Counted from the first letter of the stretch, positions 36,312 to 46,402 are shown. The stretch is DNA of 64,000 bases from Corynebacterium felinum (GCF_030408755.1 NZ_CP047209.1:248001-312000); one strand, 5' to 3'. Notes: generated from the sequence alone by a model not told the origin. A program made the numbers and translations.

Positions 36312-37055
36312 GTGTTTAGCATTGTTGTTCCTCGCGCCCGCGACCACGCGGAGGCTATGGGACGCAGCATCGAAAGCCGCGGGCATCGGGCTCTTTTTGT
36401 GCCCACGATCGCGTTTATCCCGCCGAGTGATCCGCAGCAGCTGCACCAGGCACTCCGCAGGCACTACGACTGGGTGGTATTCACCTCAGTGACAGCAGTC
36501 AACGCCTGCGACACAGTGCCCAAGGGTGCAAAAATCGCAGCAGTAGGGCATGCCACCGCCGCAGCACTGCGGGCACGCGGATACACCATCGACCTGATAC
36601 CCGAGGACACAGCCTTCCATGCTGCAGGACTCGTCGCAGCATTCCCCGCAGCACCGGATACTCGCCCAGCGAAAGTTCTCCTTCCCCGCTCTGACATCGC
36701 CACAGATGTTCTGCCCGCAGGGCTGTGCAAGCTCGGCTGGGACGTTGACGATATCGTCGCCTACCGCACCGTGTCAGCACAGCCACCAGAACCAAAGCTG
36801 GCACAGGCACTGCGCAACGGTACGATCGATGCTATCTGCTTTACCTCCGGCTCCACTGTGCGCAACTTCATCACACTCGTGGGTATGCCGCATCCGTCCA
36901 CAGTCATTGCCTGCATTGGCCCGCGCACGCGCGAGGTCGCGTGTGAACTCGGACTTGATGTCCATGTGATGCCGGAGCGTGCCGACGTCGATATGCTCGT
37001 AGAAGCAACCCTCAACTACCTCAACACCCTGCGCAACCCCACACAGCAGCCATAA
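36312..37055 (+). CDS. hemD: Uroporphyrinogen-III synthase (stand-alone HemD domain)
   Basis: Cyclises hydroxymethylbilane to uroporphyrinogen III. From GTG 36312 (AGG nine bases upstream) about 247 residues; the frame also allows TTG 36291. HemD sequences are poorly conserved, but VVFTSVTAVNAC, KIAAVGHATAAALRARG, DAICFTSGSTVRNF and IACIGPRTREVACELG are characteristic. In M. tuberculosis (and, as I recall, C. glutamicum) HemD is fused behind an N-terminal uroporphyrinogen methyltransferase domain. That domain is absent here, and hemC abuts directly. Confidence 0.88.
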   Translation: MFSIVVPRARDHAEAMGRSIESRGHRALFVPTIAFIPPSDPQQLHQALRRHYDWVVFTSVTAVNACDTVPKGAKIAAVGHATAAALRARGYTIDLIPEDTAFHAAGLVAAFPAAPDTRPAKVLLPRSDIATDVLPAGLCKLGWDVDDIVAYRTVSAQPPEPKLAQALRNGTIDAICFTSGSTVRNFITLVGMPHPSTVIACIGPRTREVACELGLDVHVMPERADVDMLVEATLNYLNTLRNPTQQP

Positions 37056-37098
37056 CCTCGCCTCTGCGCGCAATGGCGCAACATAAAAGGATGAAACC

Positions 37099-38118
37099 AT
37101 GAACAACGCTTCTTTTCGCCCACATAACCTGATTCGCCGCCCACGCCGCCTGCGCACTACCCCCGCCATGCGGGCGCTGGTCGCGGAAACTACGCTGAGC
37201 CCAAAGGACCTGATTTATCCGCTGTTCGTTGCGGATGGGATCGATAGCCCTAAAGAAATTTCCTCCATGCCCGGCCAATACCAGCACACCCTCGACTCGC
37301 TGAAAGAGATTGTGGGCCGGGCTATCGACTTGGGCATCACCTGCGTTGATCTTTTTGGTGTGCCGCGGGCAGAAGATAAGGATGCCACGGGATCTCACGC
37401 GTGTGCACAGCACGGTATCCTCAACCGTGCTATTGCCATGCTGCGTGCCGAATACGGCGAGAGCATCCTGATCATGGCAGACACCTGCCTCGATGAATTT
37501 ACCGACCACGGGCATTGCGGTGTTGTTTCCACCAACCAGTGGGGCGAGTTGATCGTCGATAATGATGCAACCATCCAGCACTACCAGCGCATGGCAGTAG
37601 CTCAAGCGCGCGCAGGCGCTCACATCGTTAGCCCCTCAGGGATGATGGACGGACAAATCTTGGCAATCCGACAAGCCCTCGATGAGGCAGGATTCACCGA
37701 CGTTGCCATCATGGCGTATTCCGCGAAGTACGCCTCCGCGTTCTATGGTCCATTCCGTGACGCAGTGGGATCCTCCCTCGAAGGTGACCGCCGCACCTAC
37801 CAGCAAGACCCCGCAAACATCCGCGAATCCCTGCTCGAAGTTGAACTCGACATTCAGGAAGGTGCCGATTTCGTCATGGTCAAACCAGCCATGCCCTATC
37901 TCGACGTCTTAAGCCGGGTAGCTGATTCTGTTACCGTGCCCGTGGCCGCCTACCAAGTTTCTGGCGAGTACGCCATGTTGTGTGCCGCCAGCGCACACGG
38001 GTGGCTTGATCGCAGCGCAGTGATGATGGAATCGCTCATCTCCATTAAACGCGCAGGTGCCTCCCAGATTTTGACCTACTTTGCCTTGGAGGCAGCAGAA
38101 ATCTTGAAAACCCCCTAG
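37099..38118 (+). CDS. hemB: Delta-aminolevulinic acid dehydratase (porphobilinogen synthase)
   Basis: Condenses two aminolevulinates to porphobilinogen. 339 residues. Catalytic lysines lie at Lys210 in MAYSAKYASAFYG and Lys262 in MVKPAMPYLDV. The metal-site stretch ADTCLDEFTDHGHCGVV keeps acidic residues where zinc-type enzymes have the full cysteine triad, pointing to a magnesium-type enzyme. AAAGGA precedes the ATG. It lies 43 bases after hemD. Confidence 0.96.
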   Translation: MNNASFRPHNLIRRPRRLRTTPAMRALVAETTLSPKDLIYPLFVADGIDSPKEISSMPGQYQHTLDSLKEIVGRAIDLGITCVDLFGVPRAEDKDATGSHACAQHGILNRAIAMLRAEYGESILIMADTCLDEFTDHGHCGVVSTNQWGELIVDNDATIQHYQRMAVAQARAGAHIVSPSGMMDGQILAIRQALDEAGFTDVAIMAYSAKYASAFYGPFRDAVGSSLEGDRRTYQQDPANIRESLLEVELDIQEGADFVMVKPAMPYLDVLSRVADSVTVPVAAYQVSGEYAMLCAASAHGWLDRSAVMMESLISIKRAGASQILTYFALEAAEILKTP

Positions 38119-38204
38119 AATCATGTAGCGGTAAAAACTCTTGTATCCAGATGCGGAAGAATCGAATCTTAAGAGTTCACAGGACTGTATGCGAGAGGAG
38201 AATT

Positions 38205-38762
38205 GTGGGGAAGGAAGCAATGAAGGAAAAGGGCACTGCGCCAGAATCGGTAGTCTTGGCTTTCAAAGTCTGGGTTGCAGTTCTTATTCTCGAAATTGTC
38301 CACCAGATCACCTCGGTGCTCACTGCGCTCATGGATCGGGAAAATACCACCGCAACCATCATCGAGCAGTACAAACAAAGCCAAGCAGCGGTGATTCCTA
38401 GCGAAACTTTCGTCTCCACAGTCGTGATCGGTAGCAGCATCTTCGTCGGCTGCGTCGCCTTGGCCATTATTGGCATTGTGCTCTGGCTCGCCCGCTCCTA
38501 TGTCAGCGCCGGGCCCCGCGCTGGGACTGCACGAAAAGTACTGACCTATTTCGGCGTATTTTTCGCTTTGCGCTGCATCTTTGCCTTTAAAGCCCCCACG
38601 CTCTCCATGGTGCCCATCGGTGTGCAGGCTTTTAACGGCTCTGTGGAAATCGCAGTAGGCGTTGCGGCTGTGGTGGGAACGATCCTTGTATCCAAGCCCG
38701 ATTCTTTAGAATGGGTGGGAGATAACCTCAGTGCGAAAAAACCGAAGAAACCTCAACGCTAA
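38205..38762 (+). CDS. Four-helix membrane protein in the haem cluster
   Basis: GTG 38205 is chosen because GAGAGGAG ends about six bases before it; ATG 38220 in the same frame is the alternative. The product of about 185 residues has hydrophobic segments near 20-38, 70-95, 115-132 and 145-165 and a basic tail (LSAKKPKKPQR). There is no signal peptide or recognised family. It lies between hemB and the degenerate P-type ATPase-like gene. A weak hairpin (38771-38793) with a T-rich end follows. A link to haem or metal handling is only positional. Confidence 0.72.
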   Translation: MGKEAMKEKGTAPESVVLAFKVWVAVLILEIVHQITSVLTALMDRENTTATIIEQYKQSQAAVIPSETFVSTVVIGSSIFVGCVALAIIGIVLWLARSYVSAGPRAGTARKVLTYFGVFFALRCIFAFKAPTLSMVPIGVQAFNGSVEIAVGVAAVVGTILVSKPDSLEWVGDNLSAKKPKKPQR

Positions 38763-38922
38763 AACTACCTGCCTGTGGTGAAGGTGCGCAGGCGGTGTTT
38801 TCTAGGCACACTATTCCTGGCAGCATAGATACGCTGGGTTGCAAGAAATGCTGTGCTTTTCTTCGCGTGTAAAGAAGTAGTGAGTTGTTAAGTGAAGGAC
38901 TTGTCGCGGAAGCGCCGTTATC

Positions 38923-41559
38923 ATGATTGACCCTAAGGAATTTCACGCCACCGAATCGAAGGTTCGCGAAGCGATTGAGACTGCTAAGAATGCAGCGCGT
39001 CGCGTCGGTATCGACGCTACCCCGAAGTCGAAATTTTTGGATCCTGACGAAGCTGCCACCGAGGCCATGCATATTGGCCGGACTTCCTTTGCGTTTGAGC
39101 TCAAGGGTTTGGAAAATGCCGCAGCTGTTGGCGAAATAGAGGAGGCTTTGTCGGCGTTAAACGGGGTCAGTGTCCGTATCGTCTATAGTTCCTCGATGGC
39201 GTGGATTACGGCAAGTCGTTCAACTGATATCACGATGATTGAGGAAGTGTTTTCTCGTTTCGGGATTACCGCAACGTTGTCGGACTCGTCGTTGCGGCGT
39301 CGTTTAGCGTGGTCGGATGTTGAGGAAGGGCGGTATAACCGCTCTCACCAGCGTCATCGTCGGCGCAGGCGTCGCGAGTTGTCGATGCCCAGTGCTTTGC
39401 GACGCCAGGCTGCGGAGGAGTCGAAAGCACTTGAGCTTGCCCGCCGCGAAGGGTTTTTGGATGGTACTTTTCGCACGCTGGAGCATAAAGACCCCACGGA
39501 TGTGCTGTTTACCGCGCGCACACTGATCACGCCGTTGCGTCTGATTGTCACGGTGTTGTTTACCATCCCCGTGATCGCTATTAGTTATATTCCTTCATTG
39601 CAGTTTGATTACTGGCAGTGGGTGCTTGCCGCTTTGGCGTTTCCGGTGGTCACTTATGGTGCTTACCCCTTCCACCGCGCAACTATTGGTGGTTTCCGCC
39701 GCGGGATGTCGGCGTTGGATTCGGCGAGTTCTTTGGCCATCATGGTGGCGTATTTTTACAGTCTGGCGGTGATGGTTTACACCGAGGCGGGGGACCCACA
39801 GTATCGGGTGACTTCCGAATTGGTGGCCATTGATCCGATGGCTTTTGAAAGCGGGGCGCTGTTTTTTGATGTTGCCTGCGCGATGACCTTGTTTTTGTTG
39901 GGTGGCCGGTTGTTGTCGCGCAAGACGCGGAAAAATCTTGTCGATGAGCTGGCCGATTGCAAACCTTTGCCGCAGTCGATGGCAACCCGCGTGGTGAAAT
40001 CTCGCAAGACTGGTGAGGTGACGGAGAAAAACATTCATGTGCATAAGCTGAATGTTGGCGACGATATCGTGGTTCCCCCATATGGGTTAATTCCTGTTGA
40101 TGGACAAGTGGTGGGTGGTTCCTCCCATGTTGATGGCCGCGCCTTGGGCATTGGTGAGCATGAGGTGAAGGTTAATTCCAAGGTGTATGCCGGCTGCATG
40201 AATGGTGCGAATACGCTGAAAATTCGTGTGCTGTCAACAGGCCACCGCACGTGGTTGGCTGCGTTGAGCCGCTGGGTGGATAAATCGTCGTTGAATCAGA
40301 ATCATTCGGATGCGCTGGCGACGAAGTCCGCCTCGGTTTTGGTGCCGATTGCTTTGGCCATTGCCATGTTGGACTTTACGCTGTGGGCGTTGATTACCAA
40401 CAATATTAATCAGGCGATTGCCACATCTTTGGCGGTGTTGGGGTGTGTGGCGCCGGTGGCGTTGGCTGTTTCGTCTTCGGTGGCGATGCGCCAGGGTATT
40501 GAGATGGCTGCGCGCCACGGTGTGTTGATTCGTGATGCGGATACGGTGCGGACGTTGGATTTTGTCGACACCATTATTTTCAATCGTGTGGGCGCGTTGT
40601 CGGTGGGGGAGATGACGGTGGAGTCTGTGACTGCGGATCGCGGTGAGAACCCTGATTTGGTGTTGCGGGTGGCGAGCGCGTTGACCTTAGAGAGTGATCA
40701 TCCTGTTTCGCGTGCGTTGAAGCGGGCGGCGCGTGAGTCTCGTGATGCCTCAACTGATGATACGATCCCGCGTCTGATTGATGTCAGCAATGTTGAGATT
40801 GATGAGAACGGTAGTTTTACGGGTTTGGTGGAAATCCCGCTGCGGGATTCCGATGGGCGCGTGGAATTACGCAATGTGGAGGCTAAATTGTGGCGTCCGC
40901 GCAACCTTTCTGATGTACAGGGCCGTTTGGCTGCAGCGGCTGTGTCGGGGGGTACTCCTTTGGTGGTGCGGTGGAAGGGTAAAGATCGTGGTGTGATCAC
41001 GCTGCATGATGATGCGAAGGACGATGCGACGCGGGCTGTTGCTGATGTGGAACAGTTGGGTATTGAAACCATGATGCTGTCGCGCGATACGTATCCGGTG
41101 GCGCGTCGTTATGGCGATATGGTGGGTGTGTCGCACGTGTTGGCGGGTATCCAGCCGGGACATAAGGCGCAGACGGTGCGTAGTGTGCATAATCATGGTG
41201 CGGTTGTGGCCATGGTGGGTGACGATTCGGTGCGTGAGTGTTTCCGGGTGGCGAACGTGGGCATTTTGGTCGACGCTATGGGAAGTTTGCCGAGTGCTTC
41301 CGCGCTGGAAAATACTCAGGCTGACGTGGTGTTGCTTACTAGCAATACGGAGCCAATTCCATGGTTGTTTAAGGGGGCGCGCCGGTTGAATAAGCTGATT
41401 AGTAGCAATTTGTTCTTGGCGTGGGGTTATAACCTTGTGGCTATTCTCGCCGCCTGTGCGGGTGTGTTGCATCCGATGTTTGCCACTATTTTGATGTTGG
41501 GTTCGTCGTTGGTGATTGAGTCGCGTTCGAGTTTGGCGCGTACCTTCTCCTCCTCCTAG
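38923..41559 (+). CDS. Degenerate P1B-type ATPase-like protein with all catalytic motifs lost
   Basis: 878 residues, full P1B length. Residues 56-120 form a ferredoxin-like HMA domain in which the metal motif MxCxxC is replaced (FELKGLENAAAVGEIEEAL). Eight hydrophobic segments and the actuator, P and N domains follow in normal order. The phosphorylation motif DKTGT is N554-R-V-G-A (in IIFNRVGALSVGE). The transmembrane CPC is A510-P-V in GCVAPVALAVSS. TGD reads SRD, and GDGxND reads G766-DDSVRE. Kept: SDHP-type nucleotide site (591-594), PGHK (745-748). It cannot be a normal metal pump, yet the long frame is intact. It lies between hemB and hemE, hinting at a binding or regulatory role in haem metabolism. 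Confidence 0.82.
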   Translation: MIDPKEFHATESKVREAIETAKNAARRVGIDATPKSKFLDPDEAATEAMHIGRTSFAFELKGLENAAAVGEIEEALSALNGVSVRIVYSSSMAWITASRSTDITMIEEVFSRFGITATLSDSSLRRRLAWSDVEEGRYNRSHQRHRRRRRRELSMPSALRRQAAEESKALELARREGFLDGTFRTLEHKDPTDVLFTARTLITPLRLIVTVLFTIPVIAISYIPSLQFDYWQWVLAALAFPVVTYGAYPFHRATIGGFRRGMSALDSASSLAIMVAYFYSLAVMVYTEAGDPQYRVTSELVAIDPMAFESGALFFDVACAMTLFLLGGRLLSRKTRKNLVDELADCKPLPQSMATRVVKSRKTGEVTEKNIHVHKLNVGDDIVVPPYGLIPVDGQVVGGSSHVDGRALGIGEHEVKVNSKVYAGCMNGANTLKIRVLSTGHRTWLAALSRWVDKSSLNQNHSDALATKSASVLVPIALAIAMLDFTLWALITNNINQAIATSLAVLGCVAPVALAVSSSVAMRQGIEMAARHGVLIRDADTVRTLDFVDTIIFNRVGALSVGEMTVESVTADRGENPDLVLRVASALTLESDHPVSRALKRAARESRDASTDDTIPRLIDVSNVEIDENGSFTGLVEIPLRDSDGRVELRNVEAKLWRPRNLSDVQGRLAAAAVSGGTPLVVRWKGKDRGVITLHDDAKDDATRAVADVEQLGIETMMLSRDTYPVARRYGDMVGVSHVLAGIQPGHKAQTVRSVHNHGAVVAMVGDDSVRECFRVANVGILVDAMGSLPSASALENTQADVVLLTSNTEPIPWLFKGARRLNKLISSNLFLAWGYNLVAILAACAGVLHPMFATILMLGSSLVIESRSSLARTFSSS

Positions 41560-41666
41560 GCGTAGTTGGGGGCAGGGAGGAGTTGGCCTGTGAGGGGGTA
41601 GTCGGGTTCCTCCAATTAGCCCACGCTTACTTTCCAAAGGTATGAACCTCTGTCATACTTTTGGCT

Positions 41667-42743
41667 ATGTTAGCTCCTATCCTGCCTTCGCCCTCGTCGT
41701 CTCCTGCTGATTCCCCTAAGCCTTTGTTGCAGGCTATCGCTGGGGTGAAACCTACTCGTCGCCCTGTCTGGTTTATGCGCCAGGCGGGGCGTTCGCTTCC
41801 GGAATATCGCCGGGTGCGTGAGGGGATTGGCATGTTGGATTCTTGTTTCATGCCGGAGTTGTTGGCGGAGATTACGTTGCAGCCGGTGCGTCGCCATGAT
41901 GTGGATGCGGCGATTTTGTTCTCCGACATCGTTGTTCCGCTCAAGGCTGCAGGTGTTGGGGTGGAGATTGTTGCGGGCAGGGGGCCGGTGATGGAGCGTG
42001 CCTGCAGTAGTGCGGATGAGTGTGCCTCTGTGCCCATTCTTGAGGGGGATATCCCAGAACTTACTGAGGGGATTGGGCTGATTCGGCAGGGTTTGACGGC
42101 ATCACAGACGTTGATCGGTTTCGCGGGTGCGCCGTTTACGTTGGCGAGTTATTTGGTCGAGGGTGGCCCTTCGAAGAATCATGAGAAGACGAAGACGATG
42201 ATGCATGCGAATCCGCATGCGTGGCATACGTTGATGCAGCGTTTAACTCCGACGATTATTCGTTTTTTGGAGATTCAAATTGCCGCTGGCGTCGAGGTTG
42301 TGCAGCTGTTTGATTCCTGGGTTGGTTTTATCACTGAGCGCGACTATCGCGAGCATGTGTTGCCGTATTCGACGCAGATTTTGGATGCGGTGGCGCAGTT
42401 GGGGGTGCCGAGGATTCACTTCGGCGTGGGCACGGGCGAGTTGCTAGGTGCGATGAGTGAAGCTGGCAGTGAGGTGATGGGTGTTGATTGGCGGGTTCCA
42501 CTTGATGTTGCTGCCACGCGCATGGTGACTCCGCGGGTGCTGCAGGGCAATTTGGATCCTGCGCTGTTGTTTGCCGGCGAGTCGGTTGTGCGTGATGAGG
42601 TTGCGCGTATTTGTGCGGAAGCTGATCGTGCGTGCGCTTCTGGTGATGCGTTGGGTCATATTTTTAATCTTGGGCATGGGGTTTTGCCGCATACTGATCC
42701 GGATGCGATTACCCGGGCTGTTGAGTGTGTGCACCAGCACTAG
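41667..42743 (+). CDS. hemE: Uroporphyrinogen decarboxylase
   Basis: Decarboxylates uroporphyrinogen III to coproporphyrinogen III. 358 residues from ATG 41667; a CATACT box seven bases before it suggests a leaderless message. Signatures: RPVWFMRQAGRSLPEYR, AAILFSDIVVPLKAAG, FAGAPFTLASYLVEGG, IHFGVGTGELLGAM and the C-terminal FNLGHGVLPHTDPD. It begins the second haem gene block after the ATPase-like gene. Confidence 0.97.
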   Translation: MLAPILPSPSSSPADSPKPLLQAIAGVKPTRRPVWFMRQAGRSLPEYRRVREGIGMLDSCFMPELLAEITLQPVRRHDVDAAILFSDIVVPLKAAGVGVEIVAGRGPVMERACSSADECASVPILEGDIPELTEGIGLIRQGLTASQTLIGFAGAPFTLASYLVEGGPSKNHEKTKTMMHANPHAWHTLMQRLTPTIIRFLEIQIAAGVEVVQLFDSWVGFITERDYREHVLPYSTQILDAVAQLGVPRIHFGVGTGELLGAMSEAGSEVMGVDWRVPLDVAATRMVTPRVLQGNLDPALLFAGESVVRDEVARICAEADRACASGDALGHIFNLGHGVLPHTDPDAITRAVECVHQH

Positions 42744-42846
42744 TGTCGTTGTGTGTGCGGCTGCGTCGCGGGGCGCGGGCGCAGGTGTGTGCGTTGGGTA
42801 GACTTAGCGTTTTTAGTGGTGTTTTTTAAGCAGAAAGGCGACGGTT

Positions 42847-44256
42847 GTGCGCATTGCCATCGTTGGTGCAGGTTTGGCGGGATTGACTACTGCGTGGGAG
42901 ATCCGTGCGGGTGCACCTGAGGCTGAGATTGATGTGTTTGAGGCGACGGATCGTATTGGTGGGAAGTTGTTTACGGTTCCGTTTGCTTCCGGCCCGACTG
43001 ATATGGGTGCTGAGGCTTATCTTGCGTTCCGTGAGGATGCGACGGAGTTTTTCACCACGCTGGGTTTGAAAGATGCGCTGCGTGCTCCTTCGGGTTTGCC
43101 GTCTGCTTTGTATTCCCAGGGGCAGTTGCATGCGCTTCCGTCGCACACGGTGATGGGCATTCCGGCGTCGAGTGCTGGTTTAGAGGGGCTTATCGACGCC
43201 GACACAGCTGCCCGTATTGATTCCGAATCCGACGCGCCGGGTATTGAGTGGACCTCGGGTGAGGCGGATGTGTCTTTGGGTGCGTTGGTGCGTTCCCGTT
43301 ATGGCGATCAGGTGGTTGATCGTGTGGTTTCGGCGTTGCAGGGGGGCGTGTATTCGTCTTTGGCTGATGATTTGGGTGTTCGGGCGACGGTGCCTGTGTT
43401 GGCGCAGGAGTTTGATCGTATGGCTGATGCGGGGCAGAAGGTGTCGTTGTCGACGGCGGTGCGTGCGATTGTGGATCGTCGGGCGGCGTCGTCTGAGAAT
43501 GCGACATCTGGTGAGCAGTATCGTCCGCAGCTTTTTAGTACGTTTGCTGGTGGTTATGCGCAGTTGTATGAGGAGTTGGCGGAGCAGTCGAAGGCGCGTA
43601 TTCATATTGATGCTTTTGTGTCGGGGATTGTGCGGAAGAATTCCGGTTTTAGTTTGAAGGGTGCTGGTGAGGGCATTTATGACCGGGTGGTGGTGACCAC
43701 TCCTGCGCCTACGACTGCGATGTTGCTGAAAGATGTGGCGGCTGCTGCGAGCGCTGAGTTGAAGAAGGTGCGTTTGGCGTCGAGTGTGGTTGTGGGCATG
43801 AAGTTTGCTCATGATGAGGGGTTGCCGGATCATTCGGGAATTTTGGTGGCCTGTGATGAGCCGGATGTGAAGGTGAAGGCGTTGACGTTTAGCTCGAAGA
43901 AGTGGCCGCATATTGGCCAGCGTGGTGGTGCGTTGGTGCGTGCGTCGTTTGGCCGTTTTGGGGATGAGCAGATTACGCGTGCGGAGGAGGATGAGCTTGT
44001 CGATCGCGCGTTGGATGATCTGCAAGCGATCACTGGCTTTGATGGTCGTGCAGCGGGGTTGGATGAGATTTTTGTTCAGCGCTGGTTTGGTGGTTTGCCG
44101 GTGTATTCGCCAGAACATCTCGTCACTGTGTCACGTGTGATGGCGGAGTTGGATAAGGTTGATGGTGTGTTTGCTACCGGCTCGTGGGCTGGTGGGGTGG
44201 GGGTTCCTGCGGTGATTGCGCATGCGCGTGCTGTTGGCCGCGCGGTTATTGCTTAG
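42847..44256 (+). CDS. hemY: Coproporphyrinogen/protoporphyrinogen oxidase (HemY family)
   Basis: FAD oxidase of 469 residues; in actinobacteria HemY-type enzymes oxidise coproporphyrinogen III to coproporphyrin III in the coproporphyrin-dependent pathway. The N-terminus MRIAIVGAGLAGLTTAWEI is the FAD dinucleotide loop, followed by DRIGGKLFT and DMGAEAYLAF. GVFATGSWAGGVGVPAVIAH is the C-terminal FAD-binding segment. The start is GTG 42847 with an AGAAAGGCG site. The later enzymes of the path (ferrochelatase, HemQ) are not in the window. Confidence 0.93.
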   Translation: MRIAIVGAGLAGLTTAWEIRAGAPEAEIDVFEATDRIGGKLFTVPFASGPTDMGAEAYLAFREDATEFFTTLGLKDALRAPSGLPSALYSQGQLHALPSHTVMGIPASSAGLEGLIDADTAARIDSESDAPGIEWTSGEADVSLGALVRSRYGDQVVDRVVSALQGGVYSSLADDLGVRATVPVLAQEFDRMADAGQKVSLSTAVRAIVDRRAASSENATSGEQYRPQLFSTFAGGYAQLYEELAEQSKARIHIDAFVSGIVRKNSGFSLKGAGEGIYDRVVVTTPAPTTAMLLKDVAAAASAELKKVRLASSVVVGMKFAHDEGLPDHSGILVACDEPDVKVKALTFSSKKWPHIGQRGGALVRASFGRFGDEQITRAEEDELVDRALDDLQAITGFDGRAAGLDEIFVQRWFGGLPVYSPEHLVTVSRVMAELDKVDGVFATGSWAGGVGVPAVIAHARAVGRAVIA

Positions 44257-44330
44257 GGGCTAGTTTTTCAAGGTGAGTGTGGCGCTCGATCAGGGCGTTG
44301 TGCTTCGTAACAGTGTAAAGGGTTGGTTTT

Positions 44331-45641
44331 ATGATGGTTTCTGCGCAGAATACTTCTGTATCGGAGCAGTTGATGCAGCGTGCTCAGGTGAGCATTCCTG
44401 GCGGTGTGAATTCTCCGGTGCGTGCCTTTGGTTCCGTGGGTGGTCATGCGCGCTTTATTGAGCGGGCGTATGGCAGCACGCTTGTCGACGTCGACGGCAA
44501 CAAGTACGTTGATTTGGTCAATTCGTGGGGGCCCATGTTGTTGGGCAATGCTCACCCCGAGGTGCTCGCTGCGGTGAATGAGGCCATGGCTCAGGGCTTG
44601 TCTTTTGGTGCGCCGACAAAGGCGGAGATTGAGCTTGCAGAGATGATTTGTGCACGGACCTCGGTGGAGCAGGTGCGTATGGTCAATTCCGGTACGGAAG
44701 CTACTATGTCGGCGGTGCGTTTGGCGCGTGGTTTTACTTCGCGTGCGAAGGTTCTGAAGTTTGAGGGCTGCTATCACGGGCATGTGGATGCGTTGTTGGC
44801 CTCTGCTGGTTCGGGTGTGGCCACGTTTGCGTTGCCGGATTCCCCTGGTGTGACGGGTGCGTCGGCGGCGGATACGATTGTTGTCCCCTATAACGATTAT
44901 GCGGCTGTGCAGCAGGCTTTTGCCGACTACCCCGACCAGATTGCTTGTGTGATTACTGAGGCTGCTGCCGGAAATATGGGTGCGGTGGCACCGCAGAATC
45001 AGTTCAATCAGCGGCTGAAGGATCTATGCCATGCGCATGGCGCGTTGCTGATTATTGATGAGGTGATGACCGGTTTCAGGACTTCCTATTCGGGCTGGTT
45101 TGGTGTTGATGGTGTTGCGGGCGATCTGACGACCTTCGGCAAGGTCATTTCGGGTGGTCTTCCAGCTGCTGCCTTTGGTGGCCGCGCCGATATTATGGCT
45201 CATCTTGCACCTTCAGGTCCGGTCTATCAGGCGGGCACGTTGTCGGGTAATCCGGTGGCGATGGCCGCTGGTAAGAAATCTTTGGAATTGGCTACTCATG
45301 CTGTGTATGACACGGTTGCGAAAAATGCAGATCTGTTGGCCTCGTTGATTTCGCAGGCGCTGAGCAGGGAAGGGGTGGTGCACCATATTCAGCGTGCCGC
45401 CACGATGCTTAGTATTCGTTTTGCGGAAGGTGAGGGGAAGAATTTTGCGGAGATGAAGGCTGCTGAGACTTTCCGTTTCGCCCCATTTTTCCATGAGCTT
45501 TTGCGTGGTGGTGTGTATGCTCCGCCGAGTGTGTTTGAAACGTGGTTTGTGTCTGCTGCGCTGAGTGATGATGATTTTGCCACGATTGAAAAGGCCTTGG
45601 TTCCGGCAGCCCAGGCTGCGGCTCGTGCGCGGCAGGATTAG
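44331..45641 (+). CDS. hemL: Glutamate-1-semialdehyde 2,1-aminomutase
   Basis: PLP enzyme making 5-aminolevulinate from glutamate-1-semialdehyde, the product of HemA. 436 residues: [56 protein letters not shown], and the PLP lysine Lys271 in [18 protein letters not shown]. It starts ATG-ATG at 44331/44334. It is the third gene of the hemE-hemY-hemL block, followed after 150 bases by the phosphatase and cytochrome c genes. Confidence 0.97.
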   Translation: MMVSAQNTSVSEQLMQRAQVSIPGGVNSPVRAFGSVGGHARFIERAYGSTLVDVDGNKYVDLVNSWGPMLLGNAHPEVLAAVNEAMAQGLSFGAPTKAEIELAEMICARTSVEQVRMVNSGTEATMSAVRLARGFTSRAKVLKFEGCYHGHVDALLASAGSGVATFALPDSPGVTGASAADTIVVPYNDYAAVQQAFADYPDQIACVITEAAAGNMGAVAPQNQFNQRLKDLCHAHGALLIIDEVMTGFRTSYSGWFGVDGVAGDLTTFGKVISGGLPAAAFGGRADIMAHLAPSGPVYQAGTLSGNPVAMAAGKKSLELATHAVYDTVAKNADLLASLISQALSREGVVHHIQRAATMLSIRFAEGEGKNFAEMKAAETFRFAPFFHELLRGGVYAPPSVFETWFVSAALSDDDFATIEKALVPAAQAAARARQD

Positions 45642-45793
45642 GGTGAGCTCAAAAATTAATTGTGGTGTTTTCTTTTAGTTTTTGGGTTAAACCCCTAGTA
45701 TTTTTGGGGGACATTCACCAAGCATCGCGGATCTCAATCTAGAAGGTTGGGGCCCAAAAGATGTTTCATGAGCAGACAGAGAGATAATTCTTG

Positions 45794-46402
45794 ATGAGTA
45801 CCACCATTGTTCACCTCGTGCGCCACGGCGAAGTGTTTAATCCCGAGCGCATCCTGTACGGGCGTATCCCTGATTTTCATTTGTCTGCCCGAGGTGAATC
45901 AATGGCAGCTGCGACTGCGCAGTCGTTTTCCGGCCACGATGTGGCTGTGCTGATGAGCTCTCCTTTAGAGCGTGCCCAAGAGACTGCCGCGCCTATTGCT
46001 GAGGTTGTGGGCAAACCTGTGCTCATTGATGAGCGCTTACTGGAGGCGGGCAACCAGTTTGAGGGCCTGCGGGTTAAAAGCGTGCGTTCTCAGTTGTGGA
46101 ACCCTGTTCGCTGGCCGTTGATGTGGAATCCGGCGTTGCCCAGCTGGGGTGAGCATTATGTGGACATTGTTGAGCGCATGATGGATGTTATTGAGTTTGC
46201 CCGCATGAAAGCTGAAGGCCACGAGGCGATTTTGGTCAGCCACCAGCTTCCGATCGTGTGCGTTCAACGTAAAGCACAGGGGAAGTCTTTGTCGCATAAT
46301 CCCGCATTGCGCCAGTGCGACCTTGCGAGTGTGACGTCCTTGGTTTTTGATGGCGATCAGTTGGTTGATTATCGTTACAGCGAGCCCGCCCAGCACATTT
46401 AG
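45794..46402 (+). CDS. Histidine phosphatase family protein (phosphoglycerate mutase-like)
   Basis: 202 residues from ATG 45794. VHLVRHGEVFNPERILYGR carries the catalytic RHG His11; SPLERAQETAAPIAE, the acid in DERLLEAGNQFEG, and VSHQLPIVCVQ complete the active site. It is not the glycolytic enzyme (that is gpmA at 24710), and the substrate is unknown. Its position between hemL and the thioredoxin-like gene is conserved in corynebacteria, perhaps because of the operon rather than a shared pathway. Confidence 0.87.
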   Translation: MSTTIVHLVRHGEVFNPERILYGRIPDFHLSARGESMAAATAQSFSGHDVAVLMSSPLERAQETAAPIAEVVGKPVLIDERLLEAGNQFEGLRVKSVRSQLWNPVRWPLMWNPALPSWGEHYVDIVERMMDVIEFARMKAEGHEAILVSHQLPIVCVQRKAQGKSLSHNPALRQCDLASVTSLVFDGDQLVDYRYSEPAQHI

